Of a stretch of 64,000 nt of DNA, positions 38,398 through 51,400 are shown in pieces. The notes below the pieces were generated by a model, which was not told the origin of the DNA, ran no database searches, and saw only the letters and a program-made list of their open reading frames with translations. The position numbers were made by a program, and so were the translations under genes. The stretch is from NCBI RefSeq assembly GCF_000003815.2, contig NC_049984.1, forward strand, positions 24,988,878 through 25,052,877, read 5' to 3'. This DNA comes from Branchiostoma floridae. Its lineage: Eukaryota > Chordata > Leptocardii > Amphioxiformes > Branchiostomatidae. Numbering within the stretch: the first letter of the stretch is position 1; every line of letters starts with the position of its first letter.

Positions 38398-38590
38398 AAT
38401 GCTTACGTCACATTTCCAAACCGGGGCCCGGGCGGGTAACTTACGGGAAAGAAAGTATGATATAAAAGAAAGCAAACTACACAAGACGTAAGAAGACTAG
38501 TCGTGGACACTATTTGTGTATATTTTACGGTATACATCTATTTTTGTTTCCACAATCAGCCCGGCCCGGCCCCGGTTTGGAAATGATGTT
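38398..38590. mobile_element. Inverted-repeat element with ACATTTCCAAACCGGGGCCC ends
   Basis: The right end reads GGCCCCGGTTTGGAAATG, the complement of the left. Related to the inner element at 35850-36051. Confidence 0.65.
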
Positions 38591-39483
38591 AGCCTAATCA
38601 GGATGACTTTTCCTTCCTGTACATACCTATAGCTAGCGAACACATTTGAAATCCTTGTGATCATACTTCCTACATTAACGAAATGAGGATGTCCGTCTAC
38701 AATGCTGCAATACATGAAAGTATTACTAGGATGTCCTAAATCACCCATGTTTTATTGGGACATCAAAAACAAACAACATATGCCAAGATTCAGATAAATC
38801 CATCAAAAATATCTTGAGTGTAAACACACAAACGCAACGAGAAACAATACCCCAACTGGAGGTGAGCTTCTTTCACGGAGTTAAGAAAGGGATATTATTG
38901 AATTTCAAGCTAAAATCATGTGATAAATCAGACGGAGGAAGCAACAGCGTCTGCACTATATAATATCCACGTTTGTATTGGCACAGCAAGCATTGGGGTA
39001 AAAGTGTCGTACAAATAATATGTAACCTATTCCAACACCCTTTGTACATCGTTGTTACCGGTATTGTTACCATAGGCAAAGTATTGAGAAAGCCACAGTA
39101 TACTACTTGTATTCGGCTAGTGTACTAGGGACAAGCTACATTTATTAGGAAAGAAAATATGCTGTATTTGTTAGACCTGAAGTTTTGCTCTGTAGGCTTC
39201 TCGTTTCAATGATTGAAATTTGAATGTACAAAGCTCGTCCATAGCCCCATGTTTATTGCGAGCGCACAAGAACGTAATGATAGTGAATAATTAAGCCACA
39301 TCTCAAGATATGTACACAGTATATTACTTTTAAGAGTCTAGTATCAAGACAGTGTATTGGTCAACATTCTCAGTCGTAACAAAAGTTGACTCGAAAAATG
39401 TGAGCTACGAAGTGTTCTACCTCTTCTCGTTTGCCAGCGGTCACATTTACAGTCTTCTTTTATTGGCTGCCACACGATTCAAA

Positions 39484-42400
39484 ATGTCGGGATTCGCGAA
39501 GCGGTACAGTTTCAGAAGCGGCAAGGTTCACGACGAGTCCTGTAAGTCTTACAACAGCCGCCCGTTCGCCATCGCCGCGTGCTGTGTTCTCTTTTGTCTC
39601 GGGATTGGGCTGATCATCGGGTTTGAGGCAGGCAGGGGCGGTGTAGAGTCGAAACCGTGGCAACAGGTGAGGCATTTATGCACATTTTTTTTATAACGGT
39701 TTGTGAAGGTTATATTTTAAGTGGTGTTTGTATGTATACACGTGTACGTATACATATCGACATCTGTATGCACAAAATAGCTCGAGAAGGCATGGGTGGA
39801 TTGTCTCTAGATCTGGTATGTTGGTAGGTCATGGTGAGACCTAAAATATGAGATTTTGCTTCCCCTTAGAGGTTTGTTACGGTGCTGCACTTGAACTTCC
39901 GGTTCGTATATCTCAAGTTATGGATATGCTACGGTCGTCATGTTTAGTGGTAGATAGTTCTTGGGACAAAGAGTAACTGCTTACTTGGGAAAGAGTGTTG
40001 AGTTGGCACACCTACCCTAGCGGCTTTTTTGGAACTGCAGGATTCGGTATTGTATTGTATCAGACTTTGAAAGAAGGGCCCGGGGTTGACGGATCGTCGT
40101 GATCTTTGGTACGTAGATACATACGTGACGATACACTTTAATAGCAATTAGAAATGAGCGTAGAAACACGAGTAGAGAGACAGACGCAGCAAAAACAGTA
40201 CCTCCCGTTTCACGAAGATAACTAGTACTCTACAGTCATTGTCTTTACAGTCTGAATAAACTATTCATTAACGTTAAAGTTAAAGCTATAGGAGAATTCT
40301 TTTTACACAACCAGTAGGTATTTACATTGCTTACGTTTCGATGTCTCTCAGACACCTTCGTCAGAGCTTCTAACTGGAGCTCTGCTTCTCACCGCTATAT
40401 GTAGCCGATGTAGGTGGCGCTTTTGCCGTAGGAAAACAATCCCAAACGTGGCTAAGCTTGTATCCCCCCTCGTCCCGGTTCATCACTGGGGTTGACTTTC
40501 TTAAAGCTTCCATGTTTACCTTATTCTTTGCCTGGTTATCAATGACCAGGTGCGACTACCGGAGACGTTGTTGCCCATACACTATGACGTAGAGCTGCAG
40601 GTAGACGTGACGGCCTTCACCGTGGTGGGTCAGGTGAACGTCACGCTCAGGTGTGCCACGCCCACCAGGTACGTCATCCTACACGCCGCTGAGCTGGACG
40701 TCGTTAGCGGAGACGGCACGCCAGGTGTCACGAGCAACGATGGCGTCACCGTCCCGAGAATAACCTCCTGGTTTCTGTATACAGGTAAAATCTATTAAGC
40801 TCCATGTTTTCATACATACACAGCTTTGTTAATAAACGAGACGAAGTTTATTCACCGTTTAGTCACCGTAGATGTTATAAGATATTCCATTGTAATAAAA
40901 TATAACATTTTGACCTGTATTTATCATAAACGTACAATATGTGTAATTCATTAATTCATTTATACTACAGTCGAAACTGCATAGGAAGACCAAATACTAC
41001 GACGAATATATAACGTGTTATGAAACGAATGAACTTTATCGCTCGACAATTAACGATAAGGTATGGTAACAACTAGTAAACAACCGACAATACTAAAAGG
41101 CTATATACAGAACAACAAAATATCATCGATAACGTTAACAGCACAGTCATGTAACGTTATGAGTGATCTGATCTCACATTCGAAATAATGTATGAATAAA
41201 AGGACATAGGTATGCGGATATAGGAGTATAGACATGATAGCAGTACATTGAAAAGGTTTTAACTGTTCATTGCATCAACAGAAAACCAGTACCTGGTGTT
41301 GGAGCTAGACAAGGAGCTGACAAAGGGAGTGGTCTATACCGTCAGCATCAACTTCAGAGGGACGCTGAGAGATGGACTGATCGGGTTTTACCGATCTTCT
41401 TATGTCAACAATGACGGCCAAACACGGTAGGGTGTCATGGTCTCATATATCATACAGTAAAAGCCCCTTTTGTAAGAAAAGTTTTGATATGCATTCAATG
41501 CTAAAATGATGATGTAATGTGGAAAAAAGGGCCCAAACTTATGTCACTTCTTCCTGACCACAAGAGCTATCCACCAACCGAAAATCGTGACCATGGCTTG
41601 TACAGATCGCGAGATATCAAAATGGAAAGTTCCACCGCAGTACCATAGGCAGCCGCTAGAGTGCCAAAATCTAATCGTTTCGAGGTCTTACCAACACCTT
41701 CTCACATACAAGTATCAAATAATCAATCCAAAAAACACAGACAGACATACAAACGCAGACGAAAACATAACCTGCTTTGCGAAGGTAATAAGTGGCCAAA
41801 TTTGTAGGAGGCATGTATTTGGCCAGCATTGGCAAATCCTAATTGATAGCAGCCCTACAGCTTCAGCTATGGCGAAACAGTCCTATACGTATATAAAAGT
41901 ATCAAAATGTCCATAAAGGCAGGAATACGCGCATGGAATTCCTATCCTGACTTCACTTGTAACTGGTTTCTCGTAGATACCTGGCCACGACCCACATGCA
42001 GCCGATGGGAGCCCGCCTGGCGTTCCCGTGTTTTGACGAGCCGGCCTTCAAGGCCACGTTCACGGTGACCCTGGTACACCGGGACGGCTACACGGCTCTC
42101 GCCAACATGCCACTGGAAAACAACGTAACCAGGTGAGGTCCAACTTCTTCCTTACATGGAATATTCCATGACGAAAACCTCCTAGAGTTAGATGTGGAAA
42201 GGCTGTGGGTTAATGTCTTTGGTTTGATTCAGCCGCCGCTACGTGCATTCGATGCTAGTGTGTTAACCCCCTGTCACACAACGCCGAGTACACAAAGCCG
42301 ACCGTACGGCCTCCTAAACCTTCTCCAGATCACAGTTGGCATTTAGGGATGTCAGCTTGACAGGCGCAATGATAATATTTCAAGTTGGCGAACTCAATTG

Positions 42401-45400
42401 GTGATATTTCAAAATGTTGCAATTGGAGACCACCGTCAGTAGACTTGATATCCCTAAATGATATGTTTATAAACGGATATAGGTTACCCTGCGGATGATG
42501 GTGAACCAGGGTTACACAAATAACGAATTTTGGTCAGGCAGAACAGCCGTATGCATGGTACTGTTGTGCATTAGCTAGACTAAAATCGCGCTCCTATCGG
42601 TCGGGCCTACAATTGCCGCTGCCCTCGGGGAGGGGGTCATTAACCCCAGCCAGCGAGAGATTGTGTAAAGACGAGACTACGTCCATGCTTCTACGCAGGG
42701 ACATCCAACAGCGAAACCACCTGTCTTGATGTACCCTGCTTTCTAAACCGTCACTGTTAGTTCCTGTGGACCCCCCCCCCCCCAAACCAGCTGTCAGCCA
42801 ATAAGAAAATAGGCCTTTCAGTTTTCAAAAGGGGTCTTGCATATAAAGGGGTAAGCTCATTAATGTCCATGAGCAGGGCGGTCAGGAACAAATGGTTGAA
42901 AGAGCGGGGTACATCCAGACAGGCGGTTTCACTGTTAACGGTGGATGTCCCTGTGTAGATGGCTACGTTGGACATTACTCGTTATTCCATGTTATTCCAA
43001 ATCCCAGAAACGATGGATGGATCGCGGACCGGTTCCAGAGGTCCGTACGAATGCCCACCTACCTGCTGGCGTTTGTGGTGTCCGACTACACCTCGGTCGG
43101 TACAGTCTCATCTTCAGGATTGGAGGTATGTTGATGATTATCTATATACGAGGGGCGTTCAATAAGTAATAACTCTGACCAACTTCTAGTTGTCTGATCT
43201 AGATGAAATTTTGCATGTGAAATTATTCATATCTCTATAGTTTATGTTGCAAAAAAAGCTCTGAACTAATTGTGGTTTCTGATTTACTGGTGTTTGAACT
43301 GAGTTAGGTGTGGAATGGACCAGGTGTGAAATGGAGCCAGTTGAGTGTCGCGCAGTGATCCGATTTTTGTATTTGAAAGGATGCACACCAAAGGAGACTT
43401 CTTATGAAATGAAAGAAACTTATGGTGATGATGCCCCATCAGATGACCTTGTTAAACGCTGGCATCCTGAATTCAAACATGGCGAAGTCTGTGGAAACAG
43501 CTCCCAGACCTGGTCGTTCCTCTTCTGCCATTGATGAGGCATCTGTTGGAGGACCAACCTGGGGTGTCCTACAAAAACGGTGTCCAGAGCTGCATCAAAC
43601 GATGGGAGAGATGCATAACTCTGGGTGGTTCCTATGAAGAGAAAAACTGATAACTGTGCCAAGTTTCATTAAACTCCTGCTATGGGAAATGTGTCAGAGT
43701 TATTACTTATTGAACGCCCCTCGTACACCTCCATTGATAGCTTCTGATTTAGTTTGTTGTTTAGTCCGTCTACATAGTTTCATCAGGTTGGTAGATCAAT
43801 TCAACGAGGTCTTCTTCGTTGACACAACCTTCATTTACGGAAGAATTAAAGGAAGGTTGTGTAACGAATGTGACCTTGTTGATTTGTTGTTCAGTGTTTG
43901 TATTGTATACCCGTGCCTCGTGGCGTAGAGCACTGAGTTTGTTTTGAAGTGTTCAATTTGAATACCCAGATTTAAACAGACTTATTTCAAACCCACACAC
44001 CGCGGGAAGCAACTCCTGATCTTTTCGATAAGTGTGGTGGGTTCTTTAACGTGATCAAGGTGTGGCTCTACTAAAAAAACGGAACCTCAATTTAACGTCC
44101 TACCCGAGGGACGGCCCTAACCAAAGCTAGGTACTCATTTTCACCTGAGGGAAGTGAGGAAATGTGTGCACGTGCCTTTCCAAAGTGCACAGCATCGAAG
44201 CATGTCAGGGGATTCAAACCCAGAACCTTTTTTTGATACTTCCGTCTTTCTAGTACGTGTTGATCTTTGTACATCTTATTTCATACTGATGCTGTGTATT
44301 TCTAAGTAGCTGATGTATGAGTTTGAGTGAAAGAGAGGGATTGGAGAAAAGCCTTGGAGTTATGGGGTCTCCGAACTCTTGTTGTGAACGGTTAACAGTG
44401 TAGCAGTCCTCCTTGTCATCGCATCATCCCTTTTTTTACTCAAAATATTTCGCATGCTCAAACCATTTACAGACCAGAATCTGGGCCCGCCCGGAGTACA
44501 TATCGGCAGGGATGGGAGACTACGCTCTGGACGTCGCCGATAAGATCGTGGCGTACTACGAGGAATACTTTGACGTACCATTTCCTCTTCCGAAGATTGG
44601 TAAAGGATCCATTACCTTATCTCCTTTGTGCCTAGCATTTTGTTGTAGCTACCTAAATCAAAATGGTTCCCATAGAGTGCACGGAATTCGTTTTAGAAAA
44701 AAATACTGCTTTGCTTTGTACGACGTATTTTTTCTATAAATCTATAAACAGTATTTATGACTAGTAAAGGCCTGGTCACAGTCACCGTACGTTCGTTGAA
44801 CGATCCCAAACTGAGCGCATTTTTGGATAAGTCGTGAAGAACAGAGGTCGGCCGACGTGTTGGCGAGCTCCAAAGGACGTTTTCGGTCAGAGTATGGCCG
44901 ACGTCCTGGCAATTACTAGGGCCTCGTGTGGCTTTTAGCAGCTCATCCGTTGGGAATTTAGCCTCCGTGTGATGTCAGCTGTGGCAAAAATGACAATAAC
45001 TTGAATTTTCCAGAATAAAACCCATTCGTGACAGGGGTAGATTTTCAGCGAAAAAATGCGGTCGACGCTCGGACGATTTCGAAATTCGACGAGCTCCAGC
45101 CGATCTATAAGATCAATAAATTCGGCCGGCGATCGCTTGAATTTTGACGTAGGCTTAATACTGTCGAACGAATCGCATACAGATCATATACGATTCTTTT
45201 ATCACACACAGATCATATTTCCATCCCGGACTACTCTATCGGCGCTATGGAGAATTGGGGCCTGATCACGTACGCCGAGTCACTGCTGCTGTACGACACA
45301 AGGAAGCCATCCGCGTCCAGAAAGAGAGGAACTGCAAGGATCGTAGCACATGAGCTGGCTCATATGGTAAACTTAGCTACTATGAACCAATATTATTCAT

Positions 45401-48400
45401 ATTTCAGATCATATTTCCATCCCGGACTATTCCATTGGCGCTATGGAGAATTGGGGCCTGATCACGTACGCCGAGTCACTACTGCTGTACGACACATCCA
45501 GAAAGAGGATGCAGGAACAGTATCCAGGAACTGCAAGGATAGTAGCACATGAGCTGGCTCATATGGTAAACTCAGCTACTATGAACCAATATCATTCATA
45601 TTTCAGATTATATTTCCATCCCAGACTATTCCATTGGCGCTATGGAGAATTGGGGTCTGGTCAACAATGCAGAATCCCTGCTTTTGTATGACACAAGAAA
45701 GCCGTCCGCATCAAGGAAGAGAGAAACCGCACTGGCCATAGCGCATGAGCTGGCTCATATGGTGACTTTTCATAGCTTCAAAATGTAGAGCCATTATTGC
45801 GGCACAAACGTTGCTTTGCTTTGCCAGTCGTTTCGGAAATATTGACGAAGGAAACGGTCACTGAAAATTGACATTCTCGAGTACTAGTTATCATTCTGAC
45901 AGTCAGACAGACACACACACACACACGCGTGCACATAAACATGCATACATACGATACATATATACTTACACCTACTCACACACATACAGAAAACACACAC
46001 AAACAAACAAACAAACACCCACACACACGGATGCTACCGAAAACATAATATTCTTGGCTAAGGTAATAAGTAGTAACTTATGACACCATATGGGCGTTGT
46101 TTGTTTGTTTGCTTATTTGTGTGTTTGTTGTGTACTTGAATAATCAAAACCATTCTCCAATCACATTTTCCAGTGGTTCGGTAACTTGGTGACCATGGAA
46201 TGGTGGGACGGCACGTGGCTAAACGAAGGCTTTGCCAGTTATGTGGAGTACCTCGGGTACGGCTACGTGGAGCCTGACGTCAACGTGGTACGTACTGATT
46301 ATCATAATTATCGTAATAATAACTATATATAGCTGCATAGTCTGAACCCAGTCATACCATTGATATCCAAAGCACAGTTGTTGTTTACCTTGTACGGCCT
46401 AGTTGTACATGGGTCAGTATGTTTTCTTGCCGATTGTATCAAGACAGGCCAGATAGACGGACCAGTATTTTCTATAAACCCATTCCTTACCCTTCCCTTT
46501 GGACATGGAGCCCCCATTTTACGCCTTTTCCAAAAGACGGGTACAGCACCAACCGAGATGCCCCTTCCAGGATTTGAACCCGGATCTCCTACTTACAAAC
46601 TGTTTGGAACTAGAAGTTCAACTGTGAGGCTGCCACCTGTTGAGACAAAGGGGCATCTTTGCAAAGATTTGGGCAGTAATAGATTTACAACATGGCTGTT
46701 TTTATTAGAATACTAGTAACATGATCATCTCAGGGAGGATTCGAAAGTCAATCACCCAAATTGTATGTCAAAAAATGAAATATTAACATATTCATAATGT
46801 GAAACAACTTACATCACACCACATATGCATGAGGCCATGAGGCACACGTTTAGAATAGTAACATTTAATGTCTTATTTCATCAGTATTGACCAAAAGACG
46901 TTATCATGGAAGATCATCTGTGGTGGTAGTAATCATAGCTAATGCCAAAGTGTGAATACATTTGTGAAGAAAGTTTCAAACCAGTGGTTTTTCAAACTTT
47001 CTTCACAAATGTATTCACGGATCAAATTTAAAACGACCGCTGTCGCCTTCTTCAGTATCAATACTGATGACCAATTACTTCAGAATTTAAACTCGTGAGT
47101 GTTCGCAAGTGATCTTATGGATATGTGACGTCAGCAATTGGTCAAACGTGCCAGGAAATTAATAGCGACGTTGTTATGTTGAATGTTTGTAGATGGAGCA
47201 GTTTGCCTACTACAGATGTCAGGGTGTGCTGGAGGACGACTCTCTGACGTCATCACGTCCTATCTTTCAACCTGTCAATCACCCTGACGAGAGTAGAGAG
47301 ATATTTGACAGCATCACTTACAGCAAGGTACGTGCGATGATAGATACACTGTGTTCTAATGGTCAAGGAATTATGCCAGCGAACACAAGGTGTAGAGGTA
47401 TTTCTGGTATTCTTGGCTTTAAGAGAGAGAAGACCAATTTTCAGGTGTAAAATTGGTACATAACTAAGGTTGAGCTACAAGAAGGTGGAACAGGAAGGAT
47501 GTGCTCCACCTTCAAATACTTTGCACAAGGCACTGTAATAAACAACCAACTACCCCTACCGGCTGTGACAGAGGCTTAATCTTTTAAGACTATGACTATG
47601 TTATCAATATTTACTGTAGACAAACCATTATATTTTTTGTGTTTACAGGGAGCATCCATTCTGAGAATGCTGGGAAACTTTGTTGGGGAAAACACCTTTA
47701 GAAAGGGCTTGAAGGTAACGTCTGTAGACCGAGATATAAGTTTTGCCTTGATGAAAAAAAGCTTAAATAGACTACCAGAACCTCTTCTGGGTGAGACGTT
47801 ATAGCTACCATAATATCACCAACTATCACCTAATATCGAGTTTGTTTCTTATCCTCCAAGGATATGAGTAATATTCAAATGAATAATTCAGTTCTTTTCT
47901 ATTGCAGTCCTACCTGGAAAGGAACGCCTACAGCAACGCGGTACAGGACGAACTATGGGAAGAGATAACTCTGGTAAATATTTATTGTTTTTCAAGAGTA
48001 TACAATAACATATCGGCACTAATTATCTTTGGTTTTATGCATGACACCTTCTTGTTAGGCTACGGTCACATTTGCACAGGTGCCCGTAGGAAGGTAGCCC
48101 CGGCCAGGCTCTGAAGTCACAAATTTGTCCCGGTGGACTGCCGGATTCAGGAGTATCTCTCGGTGTTTAAGGATTTGAACACGGCTATTTGGTGCCGGGT
48201 CCCAGGTTGATTTTACTGAAAATAAAAAAAATCTGCAGCCCGGCCGTGCCCAAAAAATAGCCTTGGAGTCACAGGTGTCCCATGGGGCCATGCAGGGGTA
48301 ACGCTCGAGAGTGAAAAGAAAGAGCCGGGTTGATTTTAACAGCGAATAAAAAAAAAACGGGGGCCGGCCGTGCCCCAACATAGCCCTGGAGTCGCGGATT

Positions 48401-51400
48401 GTCCCATGGGGCCACGGAAGGGTCCCGTCCTGAAGTGCAAAGAAACAGATTGTTAACTAACTGGCAAGGCTTTTCGAATTGTGACCTGGGCATAAGAGGT
48501 AATCTTATTGTGGTATAGATTGTTCACTGTGCAAAAATGTGTTCTAACTAGTTCTACCCAAAGACTAACGACAATTCTTAACCAAACAGGCGGCCAGAGA
48601 GGACGGACAGACTGACCTAGACGTCAAGACTGTGATGGACACCTGGACACTACAGATGGGATATCCTGTGGTCAACTTGACCAGAGACTACGGGCGTGGC
48701 ACTGCCCAGGCCACTCAGCAACACTTTCTACTGGACCCTACTGCCACTGTCAGCGCACCGTCTGATTTTGGGTAGGGCATAGTTTTACATTCCGTATCTA
48801 TACATTACCCGATAGACTACCATCAGGGCTTCTTGTTCGAATTATTTAACCTTCATTCCACAAGGCCGGCGATCTTGCTGCGATCAAACTGCGACCTAAA
48901 ATTTGACTGATCGCGCAGAAAATTTCATATCAAATAAAATAAAAAATAATAATTTACGCTTTGTGTGTTTTGTTGTCGTTTCGCTCTGATTTTAATATCC
49001 TTGATATGTTAGATTAATATGACTTTCATAACGGTCAGACGTTTCAGTTAACATCCACTACCATTCGTCAGTGATACTGAGCAAGATCATTATCCAGTTA
49101 CCTGAGTGGCTGCTATTTGACGTATATTATTGCCTGGATGTCTAAACTTCATCGATGTATTTTGCATAATCAAAGGTTGTCGCAACGTCATCGCCGTCTA
49201 GTTGAATCGGGCCTTATGGAAGCATATAAACCTTGTTGTGCTTTCTACTAGTCTAAGAGCCAAACGCCACTGACACCATTTGGTTGATGCCCAATTTCAT
49301 ATTCTGTAGTAACCGCGAGATTCTTGTACATGTTATGATTAAAGCAGTCTTACCTGTTGTGTCGACACCCACAGGTACAGATGGCACATTCCACTGACGT
49401 ACACAACAAGAGGGGGCTCATTTGATGAACCAGATCAAGTCTGGATGCGACCAGATCAAGGTATATTTTGTTTAAAAGAACATTGCGTACACAGTATCTA
49501 TTCCAATTTGTCCATGTAGCTCAACTCGCACCAGCCATATAAGCTCCTGGTTCCAATGTATGGGTAACTGTTAGATCCTGGTTCAATCTTGGGTAGGGCA
49601 TCTCGGTTGGGGCTGCACTCGTCTTTCAGAAGGGAAGTAAAATGGGGATCCCGTGTTCGAGGAGGTACCTTAAGCACGTTGAAGATGAAGGGCTAGCAAG
49701 CCCCCATCCTCTAAAATGTACGAGGGGCGGTCAATAAGTAATGCCCCTGACCCACTTTCGTCTGATCTAGATGAAATTTTGTATGTGTAATGATTCATAT
49801 CTTTATAGGTTATGTTGCAAAAAAACAGCTCTGAACTAATTGTGGTTTCTGATTTACTGGTGTTTGAACTGAGTCAGTTGCGAAATGAACCAGGTGTGAA
49901 ATGGAACCAGTTGAGTGTTGCGCAGTGATCCGGTTTTTGTATTTGAAAGGACGCACCGTGCAAAGAAGACTTTTGATGAAATGAAAAAAACTTATGGTGA
50001 TGATGCACCATCATATGACCTTGTAAAACGCTGGCATCCTGAATTCAAACACGGCCGGAAGTCTGTGGAAACAGCTCCCAGACCTGGTCGTCCCTCTTCT
50101 GCCATTGATGAGGCATCTGTTGGAGGACCAACCTGGGGTGTCCTACAAAAACGGTGTCCAGAGCTGCATCAAACGATGGGAGAAATGCATAACTCTGGGT
50201 GGTTTCTATGAAGAGAAAGACTGATAACTGTGCCAAGTTTCATTAATCTCCTGCTATGGGAAATGGGTCAGGGACATTACTTATTGACCGCCCCTCGTAC
50301 CCTGCTATTGAAACAGCAAGGAAACTTGCTGCTCTATGTGCCACTACGCACTACAATGGTCAGAACAAACAAAAGAACGAAATATCTATTCGTAATTGAA
50401 TATACATCCTCCCAACTCTTCACTGCATCTGTTGAAACACACTCACACCACACCCGACACAGTATACAGGGGGGGGGGGGGGCGCTCAACTACCAAAAAC
50501 ACGGTTACAATACAAAGTCTCTCGTTTTCTGGTGCAGCTTTGTGGAACTCCCTACCTGCACACTTAAGAACAGCATCATCCACACGACAGAATACCACAT
50601 GGTCTGATATGCAATCTGTCATGTCTTTTTCTTTCACATTGGTATGCAAATTCCCATTACCTATTTGATTTCATTTATGATTTCGAGTTATATTCGGATT
50701 GATGTTGTACAATTGATTTGCCTTATTTTGTCTTAGTTGAATTTTGTTATTTTGCCGATTCTTGCTGTGTCACTATTTATTTGATTTTATATTGTTATCA
50801 TTTATTGTTATGTATGTACGGGGTTTCCCCCCAGGGATCTTTGAAAAACGCCAGACAGGCGACATGTACCCTTGGATGAATAAAAATAAACAAACAAACA
50901 AACAAACTACGCAGGGACATCCAACAGCGAAACCGCCTGTCTGGATGTACCCTGCTTTCTCAACCGTCACTCTTTGTTCCTGTGGATGCCCCCCCAAACC
51001 AGTTGTCAGCCAATCAGAGAATAGGCCTTTTAGTTTTCAAAAGGGGTCTCGCATATATAAGGGTAACCTCATTAATATTTATACGCAGTGCGGTCAGGAA
51101 CTAAGGGTGATGGTTGAGAAAGCAAGGTACATCCAGACAGGCGGTTTTGCCGCTGGATGTCCCTGCGTAGGAGGATGTTGAATATATTGTCCGTAAAAAA
51201 ACGAGCTCTAACAATGTCATGTTGTGTCGGTAGGTACTAGTACAGTCAACTTGGGCGGTGCAGGTAGCGATGACTGGGTACTGGCTAACATCCACCGAGT
51301 CGGGTACTACAGAGTCAACTACGACCCGACCAACTGGCGCCTGCTCATAGACCATCTCAACAGCAGCCTCTATGAAGTATGTAGCATTAATTCAAATTCT

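Larger units (their letters stand above)
37615..39483. other. Divergent intergenic region between SLC34 paralogue and aminopeptidase
   Basis: About 1.9 kb separates the two start codons, so any shared promoter would lie here. It holds a hairpin element (37661-37779), the single CACGTG module (38136-38216) and an inverted-repeat element (38398-38590). No gene is seen. Confidence 0.65.

Noticed and set aside
44600-45211. A fourth copy of the aminopeptidase cassette upstream of copy A
   Set aside because: No GAMENWG or HELAH coding text occurs in this intron on the plus strand.
45247-45552. Reading copies A and B as one continuous 101-residue exon
   Set aside because: The frame runs through the 41-bp intron and then out of frame over copy B; splice sites and homology favour separate exons.
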